From: Sphaerosporella brunnea
Lineage: Eukaryota > Ascomycota > Pezizomycetes > Pezizales > Pyronemataceae
Direction of reading: 5' to 3'
NCBI GenBank assembly: GCA_008704415.1
Contig: VXIS01000102.1
Span: forward strand, 62,001 to 126,000
DNA length: 64,000 nt
The translations under genes and the position numbers were made by a program. The notes under the pieces were generated by a model that did not search any database, was not told the DNA's origin, and saw only the letters and a program-made list of their open reading frames with translations. Shown piece by piece: positions 45,304-56,425 of this stretch; position 1 is the stretch's first letter, and every line of letters begins with the position of its first letter.

Positions 45304-46996
45304 CGTCGGAGGAAGCAGCGTGTGGAGTTTGGAGAGCTTTTGGATTTATGTATAGATACAGTGGAAATCGACGCGACGGCGGGGCACCATTTCTTAAATA
45401 TTACTGCCGCGCGGCCATACTAGAGTACATATGTGCATTTACATATTGTGATAGTCTTTGAAACAACGGCTATTATGCTCCGTACCGCCTAAAATTGCTG
45501 AGTGCACCGAAAACCCATCTCTACACTGGACCGCAAAAGTTCATGAAATGCAGGGAAAAAGAGAGCAAGCTCCAACACCACAACCACACCAGAACCATAC
45601 AGAGATAAAAGGTGGCGAGCCCTAGGATAACCAAATCAATACAGTCAGACCTGGCTATACCGGACGGTCAAATTTTGGCCTTTTTCGTCCGCTATAGCCA
45701 GGGTCCGGTATAGGCAATATATTGGTCAGCACAAGACCCCCCCTGGCTGGGAGTCTTGGCCGTGGCTAGTGGTCGCAGCCCCAAATCACCCAAATAAAGG
45801 CTGGTTTTTGTGGGGCTGCGGATAAATACCCCCTGTCAACCAATTATTTGTGTGGGGGACAGGGGTATAAAATCCCCAGAGGCCTGTCCGGTCCGGTGCT
45901 TTGGTAGGAGTCCGGTATCCAGGAGGTTGCTGAGTGGGAACCTTCAGCACTATGGGCATCCGCTACTGCCAGGTATCCGGTATAAGGGGTCCGGTATAAC
46001 CAGGTCTCACTTTAAGGGAGAAAAGCGGCGACGCGTCTGATCTGCCAAACCTACTCACAGTACATCACTCGCTCTGACATCTCCTCCGACCGGTATCGAT
46101 TTTGGCAGCAGGGCCGTGTTTCCATTAGCTGCTGTCCAAGGCGACAGCCATTCTCTCTTTGTGGTTGTGGTGTATCAAGAGAATTTTGGTGTCGTCGAAG
46201 AAAAATCGCTTTCAACTGGTCGCTAACCGCCGATTTCATGAGGGAAATGATGAAAAACACCCGTCGGAGGAGTTCCACATCACAGCCACTCACTCGCACG
46301 CTAAGCCACTCCCTATCTTATAATTTCCGCAATGTAAGAATGGGCACCCCTGGTCCCAACCCATTCTTATAGAGAGTGTCGACTGTAGTTGTGAAGGCGT
46401 CGTATTTGTTAAGATACATTGTAATGAGATGAGAGCTAAATGGGATGTTCTTGCGTCCAGAAATGTAGTATCATAGTTAATCACTCAGGGTGCCTAAGTA
46501 CCTGCATGGAGTGAAAAAAACAATTCCTCTCGCCTGTGAAGCATACTTACTTAAGCACCTACTGTAGGTGCTTGCAGCTTGTTGCATGTACCCTTAAGTA
46601 GCGCTCTGCGGGTTGGAACGGGCATTTTTACTTGACTTCACTCTGCCCCTCCTACTGTTACCTATAAACATTTACTCTCGCGCCAGCGACCCTGACCAAG
46701 ATGAAGTAATGTAAACTTAAAACAAGTGAAGAAACAGCGTTAGAAACACGCATCTGCCCCACAACCACACGCTCCAACCTTATTCCTCACCGACCACGAC
46801 GAACGAAAAGAAATATGGCTTCGAATTTTTTTCCCGGTGGTTTGGCGGCATCCCGTCCTCTCCCGCAGCAGCCAAGACTCTCCCTCCGGCGCAGGAAGCG
46901 CCTCCGTTCTCTGCTGGTCTGTCTGCTGGCCAGCCATCTTTCTCCTCTTCACCTCCCTTGGCTAGCCTCCAGTCCTCGTCCCGTACACCCCACAAC
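45304..46996. other. Spacer with a pogo/mariner-like MITE
   Basis: 1.7 kb between divergent genes. It contains the MITE at 45642-46012 and otherwise no supported gene. The last 180 bp may code for an N-terminal extension of the next gene: an ATG at 46815 exists but is out of frame with the conserved part. Confidence 0.5.
45642..46012. mobile_element. MITE with TA target duplication (Tc1/mariner-pogo type)
   Basis: 371-bp non-coding element. The left end CAGTCAGACCTGGCTATACC matches the complement of the right end (AAGTGAGACCTGGTTATACC) with three differences. TA dinucleotides flank it at 45640-45641 and 46013-46014. Internal CCGGTAT words recur throughout. Ends and TA duplication fit fungal pogo/Fot-like elements. 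Confidence 0.85.
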
Positions 46997-49004
46997 ATGC
47001 TCGTTACAGTAGGCCATTGCACCTTCACGGGTAAAAATGGCTCTGCATGTCTTTGCATTTCCGGGTCTTGCATCTCAGAGGAGGACGATTCCGTCAAGGC
47101 AAGCCAGCAGCCCTGCGATGACTGTGGCCATTTGATATCGATGCATAGAGCTTTCAGTAAAAGCACTGATCCCATTAACTGTTGAAGCAAGTTGATTGAG
47201 CATCAGGATCTTCATTCCCCGCTGGAGAAGCTACGGCTTCATCTCCCGTACTGCCTTCTACTATCTCATCCCCCCAGGAGGCGGCGCACCCCCCAGCTCT
47301 GCTGTCATCGTCGTCGAGCCTTGGTTCGTTGCATGCCCCATCACTTGGGCATGGAGACTTTGTGCTGACGGTCGTAGCATATAACCCGCGGACAGAGCTG
47401 GTGGCAGCCATCTTGTCTCGGATGTTTGAGCATCGTGTCATTCACATTCGTGGCACTCCTGCGTCGGGGAAATCGGTTTTACTTCATTTGATTCGCGAAG
47501 AGTTGGCGAACAAGTACTCTGAGCTGTCCACATACGTCCTAAACTGCTGGCCACAGAATATGAGTGATGTCGAGTCCACAAGCTTCGTCGAGAACCTTTT
47601 TCATGCCACTCTGATGTCTATTTTCTCGACGCCGGATAGAGTGCTTCTACTCGACGAGGCTCAAACGTCTTACTCTGACACGGGGTTCTGGAACGGAGTC
47701 CTAAAGCAGTTGGTCCAGCCTGCGCAAGGAGCCTACATCATCTTGTTTAGTTGCTATAGCTACCCGGGACATGTCCCCTTCCCAATGGCTGCAGAAACAG
47801 CCGGCACCCCTCTGATCTTTGCCGATGCACAGCGAATCGGACTGTCGTGGTTTGGCGACCCACCCGCCGGCATGCTTTTCCGAAAGGAAGAAACTGTTGC
47901 CCTCTGCCAGCGGCGTTCCACGGCCAAAGCCTCACCGCTGATCATTGCCCCAGATTTGGTGGATTGGCTTCATGAAATGACTGGTGGACATGTCGGTGCC
48001 TTAGTCTCAATGATTACCATCATTAGTAGTGATCGCGTAAGTTCTTTGCAAATTACTCTTCGACCCTTCACTGCCGGTTCTAACTGATCCGTCTAGGACT
48101 TGAGAAAACTTCAAATTATCAGTGGCACTGCACGATTAACGGCCCATGATGTGGCGAAAGTGTGTTTGAAAGATCTAAATAGCTTCTTTGGTCAAATTCG
48201 GAGTTCCCTCTTTGGCCGTGGCTTCCCTCCTGACAATGCACTTCACAACAAAGGAGTGGCCAGTTTCTTCAGGGCAATGCTCGCCAAAGGATTATTGCCT
48301 GAGTCTGATATCTGGGACAAGGATATGTTTCAAGGATGCCAGACTTCATTCAAGTCGGGGTGGATTCAAGCTGCTCTTGACGAAAATGGCCGTATTATTA
48401 TATACGTGTTTCCTTCGCCTCTCCACGAATGGTTCTATAGTTATAAGTTGGTACCGCCTTCTCCCGAAGTAGACTTCGATCTTTACCCTGGACCGTTGGA
48501 GCTCGTTCTGGCCGTACTAAAACGGTTCAAGCCTTCACAGTTGAACTTGGAGGCCCAGTTCGGAATGGAGTTATACCGAGCAACGTTCGATCTACTAAAT
48601 GGAAACATAGTACCTTCTCCAGAATTTGGAAAAAAAGGGTGTAAAGGCGGCGGGGCTGTGGACTTTCTTATACCTGGTTACGGATTCGGAATCGAGTTGC
48701 TAATCGACGGCGGGGAACTGAAGGATCACTACGACAGGTTTCTCCCCGGCGGGCAGTACCATAATATGGTTGGTTCCGGTGCCATCAAAAAATGGATTAT
48801 CCTTGATTTTCGTTACCGTTCTGTTTCCCTCACGCACCCGGGTAATCCCAACATCCATCATATGGCAGGCTCATGTACTGATAATTATTTCACAATCTAG
48901 ATATGCCAAATCTGTATCACATCTGCTATTCAAACAATATCGTCCGTGTTCTTGATGCGGTGAACCTGGCGATGCATGCAGAGGTTTTCCTGTTGCAAAA
49001 CTAG
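46997..49004 (+). CDS. Crinkler/RHS-type protein: P-loop NTPase plus PD-(D/E)XK-like nuclease
   Basis: Intracellular effector-like family described in eukaryotic microbes (CRN/RHS type). Exons 46997-47156, 47207-48036, 48097-48841 and 48901-49004 give 612 residues. A small Cys/His N-terminal module (C8, C18, C20, C25, C40, C43, H45, H50) ends DDCGHLISMH. A Ser/Pro linker leads to the NTPase with Walker A RGTPASGKS (near 135), then DRVLLLDEAQTSYSDTGFW, the Walker B and family signature. A middle domain follows. The nuclease-like part has GGAVDFLIPGYGFGIELLID (near 513), then a His/Arg region and WIILDFRYR. The last short exon restores the conserved tail with PNLYHICYSNN. No signal peptide is seen. 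An out-of-frame ATG at 46815 makes the N-terminus uncertain. Whether it acts on a host, a rival or self is unknown. Confidence 0.7.
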
Positions 49005-49271
49005 GATTGGGTGTCTATCGAGACTCAAGAGAGGGGTCTTGGGCCCGGTCCTCCAGAACCAAGCCGTGTTTTAGAGACGGATATTCAATTGCAGCCATTG
49101 CTATTAGAAAAAAGGTGCTTTTTTTTGAAGACAGTAGGAAAGATGGTTTTTAGTTCATGTTGTGATTGTTTGTACTTTTGAATGCTTGACGTGTAAAGGC
49201 GGTGATCAACACGGGAAACGACTGAGAAACACTTTGCAATAACTTTCAACGAACCTACATCTCGCGCTCTC

Positions 49272-50300
49272 ATGCATCTTATTTATCGACACGTTACTGC
49301 AAAATACCCTACATTCAGAGCTTACGCATTCTCGGGCTGTCGGATCCTGACAGTAAGAGTATCTGGACAGTCGTGTTCAGGTTTCCATTTCCGAGTCGGA
49401 CCGCTTTATCGCTCACGACATGGTAGTTTTCACCGACGATGCACAGAACTCATACTACGATAATCGTCTTTGGTCTTTCTTCAAAATCTTAGAATGTGGG
49501 GCCTATTTCATTCTTTTCAGTTCCTCTAGGCCCTCACTGGTCGATGTGAAAACGGGCATCCCGGCCTTATTTCGCCCAGAGCAAAGGATTTCCCAAGGCC
49601 ACTCGATACTGCGACGACCATCAAAATCGACCCCGTCTCTCTGCAGATCTTCGAGACCTTCTGGTAACCAGTTGCATTGGCCGGCTTTATGGATCATGCA
49701 AGCATCCCATCCCTCGGTATCGGAGAACCAATTATCGCTAATATGGCCTCTATTCTAGTTGATGTTAGCCGCTCATGCCCGAAATGGAAGCAATATTAGC
49801 CTAGAAGCCTTTTAGGACAACTTCTGTAGCGATCTGACTTCTAAACGTATTCGAGATTGTTTGCAGCGTATGAGATTCGCCCGTGGATTGCCGTTCCGAG
49901 ATGACTTACAAGAGAACGTAACCGTGGCGAAGTTTTTAAAGAAAGGGCTTCTGGAGTTGAGTACAGAGATGGTGTTTTGGATTGCTTTGGTTAGTGGAAG
50001 CGGTTTCATCCACACCTTTGGTATTTATTCTCCCATGACTGCTCGTCATGACATCTTGTTGACTGTGTCCAGGCATTGTCAGGCACTGCTACTGGAGAAC
50101 CAATATCACAGCTCCTTCACCTATCGCATTGGTGATTGACGTCACCTCCGAACCAAGAAGGGCGATTTATCTGGCCGCCAAAAAGTGGAGGCTGGAGTTC
50201 AGACTCGAAGGAGATCGATTGAGATCTCACTATGCTTCAACTATCATCGATGGCGAGTTATGGGATTGAGTTGCTCATAGACTTTCGCAGCACCGGTAAG
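49272..50300 (+). pseudogene. Decayed Crinkler/RHS-type relative
   Basis: Several short frames match the preceding gene in order but not in one reading frame. Similarity starts just after the point where Walker A should be (HLIYRHVTAKYPTFRAYAF). It continues with FTDDAQNSYYDNRLWSFFK and GAYFILFSSSRPS (Walker B block), then a helical piece with RFARGLPFRDDLQ and AKFLKKGLLE, and finally ASYGIELLID from the nuclease region. Walker A is missing, and stops and frame changes separate the blocks. Identity to the neighbour is low, so this is an old paralogue rather than a fresh tandem copy. Confidence 0.7.
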
Positions 50301-50702
50301 GGCAGCCCTGCCTTTATTCATGCTCAAGAAAGCTCATGGCCATATTGTACTCTATACTAAGGCCTTTCAGCTCTGTGTAAATGATGCACCTTGCCCCCTT
50401 TTTTTTTTAAACTTTGTGGATGGGAAACGTTCGAAACGCCACACTGCAAGCAACATTCAAGACTTGACTACTTTACAAACCATCAACAACCTCCCCGCAC
50501 CCCACCCCCCCACAACAAACCTCGAACATCACATCGTTCATCCGAATCGCCCAAATTGAACAGCGCGGTGCTAAACAATCACAAAGGACAACGCAGCAAC
50601 ACGTGTGTGCGCGACAGACTCCTCACGTCAGGGTAACCCGCTTCTCACTCGCGCCCGGCAAATTCACCCTGACTTTTCCAGCTCGAGTGCGCGCTCTCAA
50701 TC
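50301..50702. other. Intergenic, promoter of OTU gene
   Basis: 400 bp with a C/A-rich leader; nothing else is recognised. Confidence 0.5.
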
Positions 50703-52341
50703 ATGCTCTCACATGAAGACATTGGTCATGCTGGCACCAGCAGGATGGCCAATATCACCAGGTACGACGACGAGTTCCCTTTGCTGGAAGGGCTTGGATT
50801 GTATGCCGCAATCACCACCGGCGACGGAAACTGCCTATTTCATTCCTTGAGCGATCAGGTTTGCCTTCCAGTCTGTCGAATTTTTTGAACACACCACCCT
50901 GCTTCATGACAGCCGGTTTTCTTGTCACGAAGTTATGCACGGATGTTTTGACATTCCTCAACCTGGATCAGCTGCTAACATCAACTTAGCTTTATGGCCA
51001 CAATGGCAACCATCACGAACTTCGACTGCGAGTTGTAGAACGTCAGTTATGATCCCTTCGCTCCCATTGTGCAATTTCTAACGGAGCCTCCTCTTCATTG
51101 TCTTCATGCAGATATGCGCAAACATGCATCGTACTTCAAACCCTTCGTCAATGTGGCACCAGTTCGCCGCGCTCCACGCCGGAAAGTTGCTGCGACGTCG
51201 AAAGCGGACTTGGAAACACATTCACAGAATGAAATCGATCAGGCATACGAATATCGGCTGCAGCAAATGCAAAATTCTGGCGTGTTCGGCGATAACCTTG
51301 AAATCCAGGCGTTTGCTCGGGAATTCGGGGTCAATGTCAAAATATATCAACGGAAGCTGTGTTATGTGATATCTGCAGACAACGAATCTGGAAACCCGGA
51401 CAAGGACGGGAAGGCGGTTCACATTGCGTATCATGTCTGTTTATCTCACCATGTCTAAGGGCCAGTACTTACCTTTGTTTCAGAGATGGGAACACTATTC
51501 TTCGATTCGAAATCGAACCGGTCCTCACATGGGTCCTCCGAGCGTGTCTGCTCGACCAGTATCGACAACTCCGATTGACCCAATAATGGAAGATATTGTC
51601 GCAGCATCGTTGCCATACGACGAGAACCCTACAAAAATCAGAGTCACGTTGGAAGAGTGCAAAGGCGATATCAACGCTACAGTTGCGATACTGCTCGAGG
51701 ACTGGAAGGAGAGGGCGGATAATCAGGAAGACCTGGGATCTGTCTGTGACGACCAAATGGATTATGGAGCCCCTGTTAGCACCCTGTCTCCGGGGTCTGC
51801 CAAGGTTATGGACGAATCCACTGTGGAGGCACCGTCTCCAACTCAACAACCCGCAACGATATATACTTCAGTTATGCCAAGAATCCTGGAATGCACCCCC
51901 GCACGAGATGCTATCTCCGCCACTCTTGAGATTACGCAAGGTGACGCATCGAGAATTAAACGCCGGAAGAGTGCAGATGGCTCGCCAGCCAGTGCCACTG
52001 TCTCTAGCAGCGATGACTCTAGCTCTGCCGGATCCTCCGGTGCATCCTCCGGTGCATCCTCCGGTTCATCGGAGTCGGATATAGTCGCCAGGCGGCGAAG
52101 AAAGCCGGCGTTTAAACCTACGATGCCTCCCCAGCCAACGCGGAGGTCGCCCAGAATTGAGGCTAAAGCAAGATTGGTTGCAGAAGCCCTGGCTGCCCCG
52201 TCTCCACCGGATCTCCCGCAAACTCCTCGTCCTAAACGGAAGTATAATAGGAAGAAACCAGTGGCAACTGGATCCAGAAGACAGAAGTGTGGGAACAACA
52301 TGAACTACGTTACAGATGGCTTCCGAGAGCTGTATGTATAG
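50703..52341 (+). CDS. OTU-domain cysteine protease (deubiquitinase)
   Basis: Likely ubiquitin hydrolase of the OTUD3-like group. Exons 50703-50858, 50990-51041, 51112-51434 and 51484-52341 give 462 residues. The catalytic loop TTGDGNCLFHSLSDQ places Asp41 and the nucleophile Cys44, and LYGHNGNHHELRLRVVEHMR continues the domain. The catalytic His lies in AYHRWEHYSSIRN, rebuilt across the last junction (His181). A UBA/CUE-like segment (PIMEDIVAASLPYDENPTKI..AILLEDW) follows near residues 207-247. The rest is disordered, with a Ser/Gly/Ala repeat from a 12-nt tandem duplication and a very basic end (KRKYNRKK), possibly a nuclear localisation signal. Confidence 0.9.
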
Positions 52342-52958
52342 CTGTCTGCTCTCTGGCATTGTAAAAAGCAGGTGGTTTTGTGGGTGGGGCGTACGGCGAA
52401 CATTGGGTCTCAATTTTTCTGAATAGCATTCTTTTCATTTCTGGTAGCTTCGGTTGGCTATTGTTTGGTGATTCCATTGGGGCGTTGCTTTTATTTACTT
52501 GTCTTCCGTACTTACATGCATTACTTGGGAGTTGATGCCAAATGGGCATTTAGGCAGTGGGTTTGGTTTGGGTTCAATTGCCATCATTGTTTTAGCCTGC
52601 CAAAAGATACCATAGGGAAAAATTTTAGCAGCGACCCGTCAAATCGCTGGCCTTTCACACGCGATTTAGGCTTCCTAGAGGGTCTAATCTCTCTAGAATA
52701 CTTGGAAAGCCTTGCGACATTGATTTCAACTGCTGCATGTGGCAAAATTGTCGAGGAGCACAGATCACTGGTCTCAATGTCCATCTGATCTAAATGAGGC
52801 AACTACTTCATTCTGCACACTCGCTGACGGACTACAAAGCCATGACCGCACCATCTCGACCACGGAGGTGCTACGCAGAAACAAAGAAAACCAAACAAAT
52901 TAGCGGCTGAAAAACGGTTTGGACGAACAGAGCCGCGCCAATTTGCCTCCAGAGCGCT
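52342..52958. other. Convergent intergenic, OTU/thioredoxin
   Basis: About 620 bp with two 3' ends. No gene is supported; short open frames have no signature. Confidence 0.55.
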
Positions 52959-53784
52959 TTATTTGTTCTTTTCGATTGCACTCTGTAATGCCCGCGTTAG
53001 TTTCCATCCCATCGGGCGTCATATGTAGCGAAAAATGAAAGATCTACCTTCAAAGCCGGGGGGTTGGCGCCAACGACCTCCTGAATCTTCTCTCCACCTT
53101 TGAAGAAGCAAAAGGTGGGCATAGCGCGGACGCCCAATTCTTGCGCGACGTCCGGGACCTCATCAACGTCGAGCTTGTAAAAGCTGACATCGGGGTAATC
53201 TTGCGAAAAAGCGACGATCTTGGGAGCGATGACTCTGCAAGGGCCTAGTTATCGCAATGTAAGCTGGTGAATCCGATCAAGAAGGAAAAGACACTGACCA
53301 CACCAGGTGGCGTAACAATCGATCACAACCAACTTCTCCTTGGAGTCCTCGATAATCTTCTTGAACTCATCGTGGCTGCGGAGGGACACAAAACAGTTAG
53401 TTGACGTTCTATCAAGGGAGCAGGAGAGCATGTGGACGCTGCTCGGAGATCACGTCTGTGACGATAGCCAACCACGAAGCGGGGAAGGAGGAAAACAAGA
53501 ACTTACCTTTTGATTTCGGCGACCATCTTGACGGTTGAGGAATGAAAGTTTCGGCGACGACTGCGGAGGATGAAGTTCGAGTGGTTGAAGTAGGGTGTTG
53601 AAGCGGGGATGAAGGTGTAAGATGACGGCGAGGCGAGGTGGTGCCAACTATAAGAGCGGAGGTGCGGGGTTGATAAGGCAGCAACGTTCTTCACTTTTGT
53701 TTGCAGGGTCGATGAAAACTTGGTAGCAGCAGTAGCAGTCGCGAGGAATCTGTGTGGTGAAATTCGGAGGGCAGCCATCTTCAT
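52959..53784 (-). CDS. Thioredoxin with alternative mitochondrial presequence
   Basis: Small disulfide oxidoreductase. The core starts at the ATG at 53526: exons 53526-53507, 53375-53299, 53244-53048 and 52982-52959 give 105 residues with ATWCGPCRVIAPK (active-site WCGPC split by an intron), YKLDVDEVPDVAQELGVRAM and PTFCFFKGGEKI. The same frame stays open upstream to an ATG at 53784, adding 86 residues rich in Ser, Arg and Phe (RRRNFHSSTVK before the core), a convincing mitochondrial presequence with an FHS-type cleavage context. The gene may thus make cytosolic and mitochondrial forms from two starts. The GPCR part of the active site depends on the 54-nt intron with acceptor ACTAG|GCCC. Confidence 0.93.
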
Positions 53785-54854
53785 CTTAAATGCTTCCAGA
53801 TTTTCTCGTGAGAAGGCTGGCGATTTCGTCACTTTGTTCCGCGAACGTGCGAAATTTACTGTTTGATTACAAACCAGCCAGTATTTATCAGCATTGAGGC
53901 TTGGCGCGAGTCAAGTATCGAGTAAGGGACGTGGCTTAGAGACTTTGCCTCTGCGGCTCAGTGACGTTGCCACTACGCGAGATTCTACGGTACTCGCCGG
54001 AAACCCTAACCCTGCTATCGATAAAATTGCGGTACACCCGGACCTTTAACTCCACGAGTTTTGAAGCAAGCTGGCCGACCAAGGACTTATATTAAAGCCA
54101 GGAAGCTACTCTGAAAGATCATGTATTTGACGAAGCGAAAATCGCACTGAAAATTGTGACATTGCGACCGTGTTCTCTCTCAGAGCCCACAGGGTTAGGG
54201 TTGTGTGCGTTTCCAATACTGTGTCTTTGACCTTCTCGATCTGGCGATTTGCACTTTGAGTAAGTTTCAGCCACTTGCATTTTTTGGTTGTAGATATTAA
54301 TACCGGCCCCGAGTAAGCTCCTCCAACGAAGGATCAGCCTGGGGTAGAGTACGTCACCGTGCCGGGAACCGTAGGTATGGGAATAGTACTATAATCTTGG
54401 CCTACGAATGTCCCAAAAAGGCAACCCGCAAATGTTGTCATGACGAGCAGTAGAGTACTTATGTACTCTATTCTAGCTCTTGAGTACACCTCTAATAGAG
54501 AATCTATCCCGATTTCATAGCTAATAAGAGCAAAAGCGTATCTTGAGAGATGTGATCTGTCAGTTTTGGCTTCGCTCAATGATTGGTCAAGGTTGTCCTT
54601 GTTGGCTGCTGGAAAGGTCTGATTGGAGCCTCGTTTCCAACCTCGGCATGCGGCTGGAAAAGTGAGTGGTCCCAGCCTCAGTAACACAAACTCCCTCCGG
54701 TTGGGAAAACTGGTTGGTTGAACACCGATCACATAGGTATTTGACTTGCTGGTGTAGAATCGAGATCTCCTATGACAGCCCAGAACCAGACCAAAACCTG
54801 TTGACTGGACCTCGCAACCACAATAAGTAGATTCAGGGGTTAACTCTCCGGAAA

Positions 54855-54888
54855 GCATCACTATTCCTGGCAGGAGAGGTGGTCAAGA
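54855..54888 (+). repeat. 34-nt exact copy of an exon from 28398-28431
   Basis: The 34 nt starting GCATCACTATTCCTGGCAGG are identical to part of exon 2 of the Cys-ribbon gene (coding GITIPGRRGGQ) and in the same orientation; flanks on both sides differ. Chance identity over 34 nt within 64 kb is negligible. Confidence 0.9.
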
Positions 54889-54979
54889 GCCAGTTTGGCG
54901 GTTATGCGGGTCAGAGAACCCCTTCCCCGCTCGCACAAGCAAGCTCCCTTGCCAGCGACTAACGGAGCAATATCGTCAA

Positions 54980-55800
54980 GGTCATGGAGCGGTACTTACG
55001 GAGGGCAGCATCGTTAACTTGGCACGGTCATATTGCAAGCGATACTGACGGAGAGCAGCAGCACCGTCAGATGGGCCCGGTCATGTGGAGAGCGGCACTG
55101 ATGGAACGCAGCATCGTTAAATGAGCATGGAGCGGGCATACTTAGCGACGCTCCGTTCATGGAATGGGCCCGAGAAGCGATTGACAGAGGGCAGCAACGT
55201 TGTTAAATGGGCCCGATCCTGGGTTGGATGGGCTCATTGGCGGCGGTATGGATTACACGCTGGTCGCAGCGGCCGATCGACCCCGAGTGCTTCCAATGCT
55301 GTCAGATGGCACTGGATGGGCAGTGGAAGGGTATTTTTGTATGCATTGATAGAGATAGGAGCAAAAGTGAGCCAGGAAACTTGAAGCCGTCCAGTGAATA
55401 CAAATCACTTTCCGGCCGGAGGCCGGATCCTCTCTTGTAAATCCATATGTACCTACATTGGTAGAGAAGAATCTTGCATAACAGTCCCAACTGACGGCTG
55501 CGTACACGAGCGGAAGTGTTTGTGTTTAACAGAGGACAGCAACATCGTTAAATGGGCACGGGCGGGAGCGGCACTGACGGAGGGCAGGAGCATCGTTAGA
55601 TGGGCCTAGTCTTATTGCAAGTGATGCAGACGGCAGGCAGGAGCATCATTAGATGGACCCGGTCATGTTGAGAGCGGCAGCCTCGTTAAATGGGCATAGA
55701 GCGGGCATGCTCAGCGGCGTTCCCGTTTATGTTATGGGAAGCGGTATCATGATTAAATGGGCCCAGCCCTGGTTTGGAAAGACTCATTGGCGGCAGTACA
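54980..55800. repeat. Diverged tandem array, GGCAGCATCGTTAAATGGGC units
   Basis: At least nine imperfect units of about 45-60 bp share GCACTGACGGAGGGCAGCAT and TCGTTAAATGGGCCCGG. Two blocks (about 54980-55260 and 55520-55800) carry the same variant order, including GGAGCGGGCATAC/GAGCGGGCATGC, which indicates a later block duplication. No open frame is conserved through it. Confidence 0.75.
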
Positions 55801-56187
55801 GTCAATTCCCGGTACAATGAAACCCCTGCGCGACGCCCTGGGAATTCCTAGATCAGACCCTACCCAAGCGCTTTGGATACTTCGTTGGTCTACTCCTCAA
55901 GGATGTCTTCGCCCACACCGCGGTCGCAGAAGATGCGATCGGGGGCCGAAGTATCGCTACGCATCTTCCCGTGGGCCTGGAATAGTAGCACTGATTTATG
56001 ATGTACAGAGAGGCCTTAGGGTAGTCTTGACTTACCTCGAATGCGCCAAATAAAGAAGCACAACATGATGGTCAGGCGTCACGATTAAATTAGGCCCTCT
56101 GATGTCTTGGTGCCACTCCCTAATGGTCGTTGATCTGGTACAAACCGTAGCAGAAGGCAAGTGATCGGCCTTGATACAGCATGAGAG

Positions 56188-56425
56188 TAGTGTTCTCAGT
56201 AGCCAGCCCGCCCTGCCAGCTGCGTCAGGCGGCCATGGGCTGAGCGGGTTGCCCGGCTGGCTGTTTGGGCTGCAGCCCACGCCGGCTCACTGGACAGCGG
56301 TGCAAATTGCAAATCGCTAGTCGCAGCGGCGGTAGTGGCACAGAGCCGGTGCTAGTGCTTCACTGGAGATCACTCGCAGATAGCCCACCCCGCCCGGCGG
56401 TTTCGGCTGACTATTGAGAACACTG
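56188..56425. mobile_element. hAT-like MITE, short diverged copy
   Basis: Ends TAGTGTTCTCAGTAGCCAGC and GACTATTGAGAACACTG match the termini of the 386-bp copy. The 238-bp interior keeps GGCTGTTTGGGCTGCAGCCC and GGAGATCACTCG but lacks the central part, so it is an internal deletion derivative. The target duplication is not clear. Confidence 0.8.

Noticed and set aside
54334..54861. 175-residue minus-strand open frame in the repeat island
   Set aside because: No family signature, no plausible splice partners, and it overlaps the pasted exon fragment; probably chance.
55800..55960. CAGTCAATTCCCGGTACAAT resembling a mariner/pogo left end
   Set aside because: Only one end is visible and no matching inverted copy or TA-flanked right end was found.
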